Below are positions 52,163 to 59,351 of a stretch of DNA of 59,351 bases, piece by piece. Within the stretch, counting starts at the first letter, position 1. Each line of letters starts with the position of its first letter. This DNA is from Tenacibaculum ovolyticum DSM 18103 (GTDB lineage Bacteria > Bacteroidota > Bacteroidia > Flavobacteriales > Flavobacteriaceae), in assembly GCF_000430545.1 (NCBI RefSeq), contig NZ_AUMF01000023.1, positions 1-59,351 on the forward strand. The letters are read 5' to 3'. The notes beneath the pieces are model-generated. The model did no database searches, was not told the origin of the DNA, and was given only the letters and a program-made list of their open reading frames with translations. Made by a program: the position numbers and the translations under genes.

Positions 52163-53346
52163 TAATAGAACCAAGAACTAGAGGGTTTATTTGTTTAACA
52201 TCTCACCCAACTGGATGTGAACAAAATGTAAAAGATCAAATTGCATACGTACAATCTAAAGGAAAAATTGAAGGAGCTAAAAAAGTATTAGTAATCGGTT
52301 CATCAACAGGCTTTGGATTAGCATCAAGAATTTCAAGTGCTTTCGGATCAGATGCAGCTACAATTGGTGTTTTCTTTGATAAACCAGCAGCAGAAGGTAA
52401 ACCAGGATCACCAGGTTTTTATAATACAGCAGCTTTTGAACAAGAAGCTGAAAAAGCAGGGTTATACGCAAAAAGTATAAACGGAGACGCATTTTCAAAC
52501 GAAATAAAAGAACAAGTTGTTAAGCTAATTAAAGAAGACTTAGGTCAGGTTGACTTAGTAATTTATAGTTTAGCATCACCAGTAAGAACGCATCCCGAAT
52601 CAGGTAAACGCTTTAAATCGGTTTTAAAACCAATAGGAGAGGTGTTTACAAATAAAACAGTAGATTTTCATACAGGAAAAGTATCAGAAATATCTATAAA
52701 ACCAGCCGAAGGAGAAGATGTTGCTAATACAGTAACAGTTATGGGAGGAGAAGATTGGAAAATGTGGATAGATGCATTACAATCAGAAAACTTATTATCA
52801 GAAGGAGCTACAACAGTTGCTTATTCATATATAGGCCCTGAAGTAACAAGACCTGTGTACAGAAACGGAACAATTGGTGCAGCTAAAGATGATTTAGAAG
52901 CAAAAGCTTTTAAAATTACTGAAGATTTAAAAGCAATTGGAGGAAAAGCATATGTTTCAGTAAATAAAGCATTGGTTACCCAAGCAAGTTCTGCAATACC
53001 AGTAATTCCATTATATATTTCTTTATTATATAAAATAATGAAAGAAAAGGGAATTCACGAAGGATGTATTGAGCAAATTCAACGTTTATATAGCGAACGT
53101 TTATTCGGAGGAGATTTAGATTTAGATGCTAAAGGAAGAATTAGAATTGACGATTGGGAAATGAGAGAAGATGTACAAGCTGAAGTTTCTGAATTATGGA
53201 AAAAAGCTGATACAGAGAGTTTAGCTGAAATAGGTGACTTAGAAGGATATAGTAATGAATTCTTTAAGTTATTTGGATTTAAGGTTGATGGTGTAGATTA
53301 TAAAGCAGATGTAAACGAGCTTGTTAAAGTACCAAGTATTCAGTAA
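52159..53346 (+). CDS. fabV: Trans-2-enoyl-ACP/CoA reductase FabV
   Basis: A 395-aa SDR-superfamily reductase of FabV/TER length. N-terminal signature RGFICLTSHPTGCEQNV, NAD-binding GSSTGFGLASR, and the FabV active site Tyr-X8-Lys (Tyr234 and Lys243 in VYRNGTIGAAK). It reduces enoyl-ACP or enoyl-CoA with NADH, the last step of fatty acid elongation. A terminator follows. Confidence 0.93.
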   Translation: MIIEPRTRGFICLTSHPTGCEQNVKDQIAYVQSKGKIEGAKKVLVIGSSTGFGLASRISSAFGSDAATIGVFFDKPAAEGKPGSPGFYNTAAFEQEAEKAGLYAKSINGDAFSNEIKEQVVKLIKEDLGQVDLVIYSLASPVRTHPESGKRFKSVLKPIGEVFTNKTVDFHTGKVSEISIKPAEGEDVANTVTVMGGEDWKMWIDALQSENLLSEGATTVAYSYIGPEVTRPVYRNGTIGAAKDDLEAKAFKITEDLKAIGGKAYVSVNKALVTQASSAIPVIPLYISLLYKIMKEKGIHEGCIEQIQRLYSERLFGGDLDLDAKGRIRIDDWEMREDVQAEVSELWKKADTESLAEIGDLEGYSNEFFKLFGFKVDGVDYKADVNELVKVPSIQ

Positions 53347-53367
53347 ATCAAAAAAATAAATTGAAAG

Positions 53368-53398
53368 CCTCATAGATATAAAGTCTATGAGGTTTTTT
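53368..53398 (+). terminator. Terminator after fabV
   Basis: CCTCATAGA / TCTATGAGG hairpin and a T run, 22 nt past the fabV stop codon. Confidence 0.85.
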
Positions 53399-53425
53399 AG
53401 TTATATTTAATTTTTAAATTAAAAG

Positions 53426-53899
53426 ATGAAAACAGCTACCGTTAAAATATTAAAAGACAAACTAAAACATAAGAATACTAATGAATTATTAGAATTATGT
53501 TTAAAATTAGCTCAATTCAAAAAAGAAAATAAAGAGTTATTAACCTATTTGTTGTTTGAATCACATAATGAAGAGAGCTATATTTTGGGAGTTAAAAAAG
53601 AGATAGACATTTTATTTGAAGGAATTAATACCAAAAGCTACTTCTTTATAAGAAAAAGCATGCGTAAAATATTAACAAGCACAAAAAAATACATTCGTTT
53701 CTCAAAGAAAAAAGAAACAGAAGTAGAACTGCTCTTATATTTTTGTTTGAAGTTAAAAAATTTCAAACCTTCAATTAAAAAAAGCCCACGATTGCAAAAC
53801 ATATTAGTTACTCAAGTAAAACTAATAGAAAAAACACTAATTACACTACATGAAGATTTGCAATATGATTATCGCTTAGAATTAGACAAATTAGAATAA
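53426..53899 (+). CDS. Hypothetical helical protein
   Basis: A 157-aa highly charged, all-helical cytoplasmic protein with two weakly similar halves (NELLELCLKLAQFKKENKE and VELLLYFCLKLKNFKPS), each suggesting a HEAT- or TPR-like hairpin. No family recognised. Monocistronic between fabV and the molybdenum hydroxylase genes. Confidence 0.6.
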   Translation: MKTATVKILKDKLKHKNTNELLELCLKLAQFKKENKELLTYLLFESHNEESYILGVKKEIDILFEGINTKSYFFIRKSMRKILTSTKKYIRFSKKKETEVELLLYFCLKLKNFKPSIKKSPRLQNILVTQVKLIEKTLITLHEDLQYDYRLELDKLE

Positions 53900-53976
53900 T
53901 TACCATTTAAGTTTTCTTTAAGAAAAGTTATTTTATTTTTTCGTAGCTTAATCCAGCAAAAACAAAAACTACAAAA

Positions 53977-54438
53977 ATGTCAAATTATACTTTAAAAATT
54001 AACGGAAAATCTATGTCTTTTTCTGCAGATGAAGACACACCTTTATTATGGGTTTTACGAGATGAACTTAATCTGGTTGGAACCAAGTTTGGTTGTGGAA
54101 TATCAGAATGTGGTGCTTGTACAGTTCATGTAAATGGAGTAGCAATGAGAAGCTGTCAATTAAAAGTAGCGATGTTAGATAGTGAAGAAATTACAACAAT
54201 AGAAGGACTGTCAGAAAATGGTGATCATCCATTACAAGAAGCGTGGAAAGAAGTAGACGTTCCGCAATGTGGATACTGTCAAGCTGGGCAAATAATGACA
54301 GCAGCTTCATTTCTAAAAGAAACACCAAAACCATCAAAAGAAGAAATTCGTGAAGCGATGCATGCAAACTTATGCAGATGCGCTTCCTACAATCGAATAG
54401 AAAAAGCAGTAGGAATAGCAGCAGAAAAAATGTCTTAA
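53977..54438 (+). CDS. 2Fe-2S subunit of a molybdenum hydroxylase
   Basis: A 153-aa ferredoxin-type subunit with both [2Fe-2S] motifs: CGISECGACTVHVNG...C in the plant-type N-terminal domain and CGYCQAGQ...CRC in the helical domain. It is the electron-transfer subunit of the IorA/CoxS group. The large subunit follows 8 nt downstream; no FAD subunit gene is nearby, so electrons probably go to a cytochrome or other acceptor. Confidence 0.88.
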   Translation: MSNYTLKINGKSMSFSADEDTPLLWVLRDELNLVGTKFGCGISECGACTVHVNGVAMRSCQLKVAMLDSEEITTIEGLSENGDHPLQEAWKEVDVPQCGYCQAGQIMTAASFLKETPKPSKEEIREAMHANLCRCASYNRIEKAVGIAAEKMS

Positions 54439-54446
54439 AAAATTGA

Positions 54447-56654
54447 ATGATGAGCACAACAGAAAATAAATTTACGTTTAGCAGAAGAAATTTTTTAAAA
54501 ACATCAGCATTAGCAAGTGGAGGAATCATGATAGGGTTTAACTTGTTTACCGCATGTAAACCCAATGTAGTACCATCAATAGATCTAGAAAACTTAAATT
54601 ACAACGATTTTAATGCATTTATTAAAATTTCAGAAGAAGGATATGTAACCATATATTCACCAAATCCTGAAATAGGCCAAGGAGTAAAAACCTCTATGCC
54701 AATGATTATAGCAGAAGAACTAGATGTTGAATGGAATAAAGTACATGTTGCACAAGCATCACTAGATACTAAAAATTATAAAAGACAATTGGCAGGCGGA
54801 AGTCAATCAATACGTAGAGGATGGCAAGCATTACGACAAACAGGAGCAACAACTAAACAAATGTTGATAAACGCTGCTGCATCCCAATGGAAAGTAGATC
54901 CAATAACATGTAAAGCATCAAAAGGAATTATAACGAATGCTAAAGGAGAAACTTTAGGATACGGAGAAGTTGTTAAAATAGCAGCAACATTAGAAATTCC
55001 AGAAAAAGTAACATTAAAAAAACCATCAGAATTTAATATTATAGGTAAAAATGCAATTAATGTTGATTTAGAAAAAATAATAACAGGTAAACCATTATTC
55101 GGGTTAGACTATAAAGCACCTGGAATGGTATACGCCACTGTTTTACGGCCTCCTGCGTTTGGGCAAATTTTAGAATCTTTTGATGCTTCTGATGCGAAAA
55201 AAATAAAAGGAGTATTAGATGTTATTACCATTGGAGAAAAAGTAAGAAATTTTTTAGATACAGGTAAATCTAACTGGACTTTTATAATTTCAAGAACAGA
55301 TAAAGTAGTCGTAATTGCTGAAAATACTTGGGCAGCTATAAAGGGAAAAAAAGCAATAAAAGCTGTTTGGAAAAATGAGAATAAAGAATTAGAAAATACT
55401 GATGGTCATAATCAAATGTTGACTAAAATATTAGACTCTAATGATTTTGATATTCGTAGAGAAGATGGAGACATTGAAAAAGCATTTAAAGAAGCTGATA
55501 AAATAGTTGAAAGAACATATCATTCGCCTTTTTTACCTCATAATTGTTTAGAGCCTATGAATTTTTTCGCAAATGTAACCTCAGAAAAAGTTCATTTAAT
55601 TGGTCCTGTGCAAACACCTGAGTATGCAGCAATGGCTGTTGCAGATTTATTAGAACGAGATATTAGTCAAATTCAGGTAGATATGACAAGAATGGGAGGT
55701 GGATTTGGTCGCCGATTATATGGTGACTTTGTTTATGAAGCAGCCGAAATATCAGCAGCAATAAAAAAACCAGTAAAAGTGGTTTCAACAAGAGAAGATG
55801 ATATGACCACAGGGATATACCGACCAGCAATAAAATATAGAATAGCAGCATCAATAAAAGATAAGAAAATAACTGGATATCACTTAAAAGAAGCAGCGGT
55901 AGATCAAAATATGTATGCAGGACAAGCACACTTTTTTCCAGCAGGATGCATCCCTAATTATAAAGTGTCAACCAAAAGTCTAAAGAGTAATATTACCACA
56001 GGAGCTTGGAGAGCTCCCTACACAAATTTTTTAGGATATGCCGAAGAAAGTTTTCTTGATGAGTTAGCGGAAGAATTAAACATTGATGCAGTACAATTAA
56101 GAATCGATTTATTGCAAAATGTAAAGCAAACAGAAGACAAAGCCATTCAATATTCAGGGAAACGAATGGAAGACACTATTAAATTAGCAGCAGAAAAAGG
56201 AGCTTGGGGAAAAGAAGAAGAAGGAGTGTATAAAGGTTTTTCAGCCTATTATAGTCATAATACTCATGTGGCCGAAATAGCAGAAATTGTTTTAAAAGAA
56301 GGATTACCAGTAATAAGAAAAATTGTGGCAGCGGTAGATTGCGGAATCGTAGTAAACCCAACAGGAGCAATTAATCAAGTTCAAGGTGGAGTTATTGATG
56401 GAATAGGACACGCAATGTATGGTAACTTAACTTTTGATGAAGGAAAACCATCTAATAAAAATTTCGATGCATATCGTTTAATTAGAATGAATGAAACCCC
56501 ACAAGTAGAAGTGCATTTTGTGAAAAATGAACTATCACCAACAGGATTAGGAGAACCTGGTTTACCTCCAGCAGGCGGAGCTGTAGCTAATGCAATATAC
56601 AAAGCTATGGGTAAACGTTTGTATAAACAGCCATTTATCAGTGAGTTAACTTGA
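54447..56654 (+). CDS. Molybdopterin-binding subunit of a xanthine dehydrogenase-family hydroxylase
   Basis: A 735-aa catalytic subunit of the IorB/aldehyde-oxidase type. It carries a twin-arginine (Tat) signal, FSRRNFLKTSALASGG, so the folded complex is exported to the periplasm. MoCo-site motifs visible are RMGGGFGRRLYGDF (about 413-426), TGAWRAPYTNF and LGEPGLPPAGGAVANA with the base Glu near the C-terminus. Similar two-subunit enzymes hydroxylate isoquinoline or aldehydes; the substrate is unknown. A second Met (position 2) is a possible start. Confidence 0.87.
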   Translation: MMSTTENKFTFSRRNFLKTSALASGGIMIGFNLFTACKPNVVPSIDLENLNYNDFNAFIKISEEGYVTIYSPNPEIGQGVKTSMPMIIAEELDVEWNKVHVAQASLDTKNYKRQLAGGSQSIRRGWQALRQTGATTKQMLINAAASQWKVDPITCKASKGIITNAKGETLGYGEVVKIAATLEIPEKVTLKKPSEFNIIGKNAINVDLEKIITGKPLFGLDYKAPGMVYATVLRPPAFGQILESFDASDAKKIKGVLDVITIGEKVRNFLDTGKSNWTFIISRTDKVVVIAENTWAAIKGKKAIKAVWKNENKELENTDGHNQMLTKILDSNDFDIRREDGDIEKAFKEADKIVERTYHSPFLPHNCLEPMNFFANVTSEKVHLIGPVQTPEYAAMAVADLLERDISQIQVDMTRMGGGFGRRLYGDFVYEAAEISAAIKKPVKVVSTREDDMTTGIYRPAIKYRIAASIKDKKITGYHLKEAAVDQNMYAGQAHFFPAGCIPNYKVSTKSLKSNITTGAWRAPYTNFLGYAEESFLDELAEELNIDAVQLRIDLLQNVKQTEDKAIQYSGKRMEDTIKLAAEKGAWGKEEEGVYKGFSAYYSHNTHVAEIAEIVLKEGLPVIRKIVAAVDCGIVVNPTGAINQVQGGVIDGIGHAMYGNLTFDEGKPSNKNFDAYRLIRMNETPQVEVHFVKNELSPTGLGEPGLPPAGGAVANAIYKAMGKRLYKQPFISELT

Positions 56655-56688
56655 TTGGTTAATACTTAAATTTGTGAAAATATAAATA

Positions 56689-56717
56689 AAAAAGATGCTT
56701 ATATAAGCATCTTTTTT
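56689..56717 (+). terminator. Terminator after the molybdenum hydroxylase operon
   Basis: AAAAGATGCTTA / TATAAGCATCTTTT hairpin with a T run, 35 nt past the stop codon. Confidence 0.85.
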
Positions 56718-56805
56718 ATTTATAAGTAATGAAGTGGTTCTCAATTTTGAAAATCTATTAAAAAAGCATTAATTTCGCAACATATTAAAATTACAAAAAG
56801 TAACA

Positions 56806-58059
56806 ATGACTAAAGATTTATTTGAAAGAATTAAAGAAGATAAAGGGCCATTAGGTAAATGGGCAGATAAAGCAGAAGGATACTTTGTATTTCCTAAACT
56901 AGAAGGGCCAATATCTAATAGAATGTCTTTTAATGGAAAAGAAGTAGTTACTTGGAGTATTAATGATTATTTAGGATTAGCAAATCACCCAGAAGTCTTA
57001 AAAGTAGATGGTGAATCTGCAGCAACTGATGGTTTGGCATACCCAATGGGTGCCCGTATGATGTCTGGGCACACAAAATATCATGAGCAGCTAGAGGAAG
57101 AATGTGCTGAATTTGTAGATAAAGAAGCTGCATATTTAGTGAACTTTGGATATCAAGGAATGGTTTCTGCGATTGATGCGTTAGTTAATAAAGAAGATGT
57201 TATCGTTTATGATATGGATACACATGCGTGTATTATTGATGGAGTCCGTTTACATGCAGGAAAACGATTTGTATATAAACATAACGATATCGAAAGCTGT
57301 GAAAAGAATTTAAAGAGAGCGGCAAGAATAGCAGAAAAAACTGGAGGAGGAATTCTATTAGTTTCAGAAGGTGTTTTTGGTATGAGAGGAGAACAAGGAA
57401 GGTTAAAAGAAATCATAGCATTAAAAGAAAAATATAATTTTAGAATCTTAGTTGACGATGCCCACGGTTTTGGTACACTAGGAGAAGGAGGTAAAGGAAC
57501 TGGTTTTGAGCAAGGAGTTCAAGACGGTATAGATGTCTATTTTGCTACATTTGCAAAATCAATGGCAGGTATCGGAGCCTTTTTTGCAGGAGATAAAGAT
57601 GTAATTCAGTATTTACAATACAACATGAGATCTCAAATGTTTGCGAAATCATTACCAATGCCAATGGTAAAAGGTGCATTAAAGCGTTTAGATATGATGC
57701 GTACAATGCCTGAATTAAAAGAGAATTTGTGGAAAATAACAAACTCTTTACAGTCTGGTTTACGAAATGCTGGTTTTGATTTAGGAACAACACAAACATG
57801 TATAACTCCTGTATTCTTAAAAGGAGAAATACCAGAAGCAATGGCAATGGTTCAAGACTTAAGAGAAAACCATGCAGTATTTTGTTCAATAGTTGTGTAT
57901 CCTGTAATACCAAAAGGATTAATTATTTTAAGACTAATCCCAACAGCAAGACACACAGAAAAAGATGTTGATGATACAATTGTAGCGTTTTCTGCAATAA
58001 GAGAGAAATTAGAAAACGGAACATATAAAGAAATAGCCGAAACAATTATGGCTCAATAA
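56806..58059 (+). CDS. Pyridoxal-phosphate acyltransferase, serine palmitoyltransferase-like
   Basis: A 417-aa alpha-oxoamine synthase: NDYLGLANHPEV, GARMMSGHTKYHEQLE, the PLP motif VDDAHGFGTLGEGGKG and the Schiff-base Lys in FATFAKSMAGIGAF (SPT-like). It condenses an amino acid with an acyl-CoA. In Bacteroidota the SPT-like enzymes make either sphingoid base from serine or the sulfonolipid base capnine from cysteate; gliding flavobacteria typically do the latter. KBL or BioF identity is less likely because of the N-terminal part (GKWADKAEGYFVFPKLEG). Confidence 0.82.
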   Translation: MTKDLFERIKEDKGPLGKWADKAEGYFVFPKLEGPISNRMSFNGKEVVTWSINDYLGLANHPEVLKVDGESAATDGLAYPMGARMMSGHTKYHEQLEEECAEFVDKEAAYLVNFGYQGMVSAIDALVNKEDVIVYDMDTHACIIDGVRLHAGKRFVYKHNDIESCEKNLKRAARIAEKTGGGILLVSEGVFGMRGEQGRLKEIIALKEKYNFRILVDDAHGFGTLGEGGKGTGFEQGVQDGIDVYFATFAKSMAGIGAFFAGDKDVIQYLQYNMRSQMFAKSLPMPMVKGALKRLDMMRTMPELKENLWKITNSLQSGLRNAGFDLGTTQTCITPVFLKGEIPEAMAMVQDLRENHAVFCSIVVYPVIPKGLIILRLIPTARHTEKDVDDTIVAFSAIREKLENGTYKEIAETIMAQ

Positions 58060-58078
58060 CAATTTGAAAATTAAAATA

Positions 58079-58112
58079 AAAAAACTCATGAAATATTTCA
58101 TGAGTTTTTTTG
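58079..58112 (+). terminator. Terminator after the SPT-like gene
   Basis: AAAACTCATGAAATATTTCA followed by TGAGTTTT and a T run, 20 nt past the stop codon. Confidence 0.85.
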
Positions 58113-58159
58113 TTTTAAAAAAGAAACTAATACATTTGGTAGACTTTTTACAAAAAAAA

Positions 58160-58897
58160 ATGAGAAAACATTTTATCATATATATACTATTTTTTAGCGC
58201 TATTTCAATAGGGCAGATAAAAGATACATTACCTAACTTCAGTGAAAACTATCATTTAATAAAAGATGGAGACAGCTTAACGATTGCTTTAAATGAAATA
58301 ACCATTTTCCCAAAACTTAAATATAAAGAGAAATCAGATATACATTATTATTATTGGTTACGACGTAAAGTTTTTAAAGCTTACCCATATGCTGTATTAG
58401 CAGCAAAAAGAATAGATAGTGTAAATACTCATTTATTAAGAATAAAATCAAAGAAGAAAAAAAGGAAATATATAAAAAGAACACAAAAATACTTAGAAGA
58501 AGAATTAACTAAGCCATTAAAAAAATTGACAAGAACAGAAGGACGACTATTATTAAAATTAATTCACCGTCAATCTGGAAAAACTGCATTTATAAATGTT
58601 AAGAAATTACGTAATGGGTGGAAGGCATTTTGGTATAATGCAACAGCTAATATGTTTAAGTTATCATTAAAGAGTAAATACTCACCAGGAAAAGAAAATG
58701 AAGACTTTTTAGTAGAAGATATTTTACAACGTGCATTTATAAATGAGAAATTAGAACATCAAATACCTAAATTAAAAAAAGATTATAAAAATATAGTATT
58801 AAAAGGTAGAGGTAAGGTAGATGTAGAAGTGTATAAAAAGATGTTTAAGAAGATGAGGAAAAAGAAATCTAGAAGAAATAAGAAGAAAAAGAAGTAA
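58160..58897 (+). CDS. DUF4294 protein
   Basis: A 245-aa protein from MRKHFIIYILFFSAISIGQ: signal peptide, then a DUF4294 domain (NEITIFPKLKYKEKSDIHYYYWLRRKVFKAYPYA) and a Lys/Arg-rich C-terminus of over 40 residues. A longer frame to 58064 exists but contains the terminator of the upstream gene, so it is rejected. DUF4294 is a Bacteroidota family with no known function, predicted periplasmic. Confidence 0.82.
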   Translation: MRKHFIIYILFFSAISIGQIKDTLPNFSENYHLIKDGDSLTIALNEITIFPKLKYKEKSDIHYYYWLRRKVFKAYPYAVLAAKRIDSVNTHLLRIKSKKKKRKYIKRTQKYLEEELTKPLKKLTRTEGRLLLKLIHRQSGKTAFINVKKLRNGWKAFWYNATANMFKLSLKSKYSPGKENEDFLVEDILQRAFINEKLEHQIPKLKKDYKNIVLKGRGKVDVEVYKKMFKKMRKKKSRRNKKKKK

Positions 58898-59117
58898 GTT
58901 ATATTTAAAAAGAGTAAGTTTTAAAGGAAAACAGTTTATCAATTTCACGTATTTAGACTAGATTTTTTTCAGTTTCATCAAAAGAAGAATAGTTAAAAAC
59001 GCAGAGTAATTAGATGATAAATAAAAACCATATTCTGTAAACCTTTGAAAAACAATACGAAGAGAAATACTTCAAAAAAAACATAAAATAAAGCATTGCT
59101 ATGTTAGAAAAGGAATC

Positions 59118-59125
59118 TATATTTG
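59118..59125 (+). promoter_or_regulatory. Upstream promoter P1 at the right edge
   Basis: TATATTTG, exact match to the -7 consensus, with TTG 19 nt upstream as -33. Confidence 0.65.
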
Positions 59126-59250
59126 CACCCGCTAAGGGAAAAACATAGGTTTAAGATTAGCAAAAGTTCATTAAAAAGGTTGTTATTATATTTTCAATAA
59201 AAGGTTAAAAATAAGTTAAATATTACTTGTTTAAATCGAGATAAAGAAAG

Positions 59251-59258
59251 TATATTTG
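59251..59258 (+). promoter_or_regulatory. Upstream promoter P2 at the right edge
   Basis: TATATTTG with a TTGTTT -33 element about 21 nt upstream and an A/T-rich UP-like stretch before it. Confidence 0.7.
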
Positions 59259-59279
59259 CAGTCCGTTTTAAAGACGACA

Positions 59280-59298
59280 GTTCATTAAAATATCGCAA
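59280..59298 (+). promoter_or_regulatory. boxA-like element, possible rRNA leader
   Basis: AGTTCATTAAAATATCG resembles the boxA-type motif that follows promoters of Bacteroidota rRNA operons (family pattern AGTTCTTTGACATATTG). A second AGTTCATTAAAA occurs near 59167. The rRNA itself is not visible. Confidence 0.4.
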
Positions 59299-59351
59299 AA
59301 TTAAACTAAAAAACTTCAAATAAGTTTTGTCAGTTTTAAAATAGTTTGTAG

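Larger units (their letters stand above)
58898..59351. other. Gene-free right edge with tandem promoters
   Basis: No ORF of significance in these 454 bp. It holds two canonical promoters and a repeated GTTCATTAAAA motif and probably forms the leader of a gene or rRNA operon that begins outside the window. Confidence 0.6.

Noticed and set aside
54191..54565. 124-aa Leu/Phe-rich antisense frame
   Set aside because: It runs opposite the 2Fe-2S and large-subunit genes; the composition is that of a reverse complement of Lys/Glu-rich sequence.
58064..58159. Upstream extension of the DUF4294 gene
   Set aside because: The extension is the terminator hairpin of the preceding gene and the real signal peptide starts at 58160.

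Overview
The window looks like chromosome of a marine member of the Flavobacteriaceae (Bacteroidota), broadly Tenacibaculum/Polaribacter-like; the genus is a guess. Reasons: very A+T-rich DNA, many promoters with the Bacteroidota -7 box TAnnTTTG, the gliding-motility genes gldF and gldG, a FabV enoyl reductase, an SPT-like acyltransferase of the sulfonolipid/sphingolipid type, DUF2911 and DUF4294 proteins, and a Bacteroidota-type Hcp (TssD) protein.

Layout. 0-2 kb: the end of an IS3-family element abuts oxyR, which is divergent from dps with a LysR-type dyad between them. 2-5.4 kb: an operon of a PhoX-like lipoprotein and a di-haem peroxidase lipoprotein with an imelysin-like N-terminus. 5.5-10.8 kb, minus strand: TerC, a LodB-like flavoprotein, a LodA-like quinoprotein oxidase and a TauE/SafE transporter. 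10.9-14.2 kb: acs, a Crp-type regulator and a fatty acid desaturase; then a TPR sensor kinase/LuxR-type regulator pair. 17.1-19.0 kb: 1.9 kb without a normal-sized gene, but with three micro-ORFs that have their own promoters or terminators, a perfect 22-bp palindrome, and two near-identical short transcription units (putative small RNAs), each behind a double 22-bp operator. 19-29 kb: housekeeping and transport genes (MsbA-like ABC exporter, lipoprotein, Na+/solute symporter with a 35-aa membrane peptide, GNAT, flavoprotein, DUF2911, aquaporin, SDR, hydrolase/TetR pair).

29-37.5 kb: mostly minus-strand accessory genes, including a SulP permease with an NTF2/SnoaL-like domain where a STAS domain would be expected, PhzF, SigZ-like sigma factor, retropepsin-like protease, a frameshifted ketopantoate reductase and a Crp-type regulator. 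37.5-45.6 kb is the most unusual part: a Hcp (TssD) domain fused to an Ig-like region and a lipase domain, a putative immunity gene 3 nt downstream, a truncated second Hcp copy after it, an 11-unit 42-bp minisatellite upstream, an XRE regulator with divergent coiled-coil gene, a DUF5677-like protein and a 921-aa DEAH helicase with probable membrane segments. No other T6SS component is in the window.

45.7-59.4 kb is core: gldG-gldF in an operon with GNAT, monooxygenase-like and SAM-hydroxide adenosyltransferase genes; divergent phoH; purC; fabV; a two-subunit molybdenum hydroxylase; the SPT-like acyltransferase; DUF4294. The right edge carries two strong promoters and a boxA-like element that may be the leader of an rRNA operon starting just outside the window. 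No tRNA, rRNA or CRISPR array was recognised inside the window.
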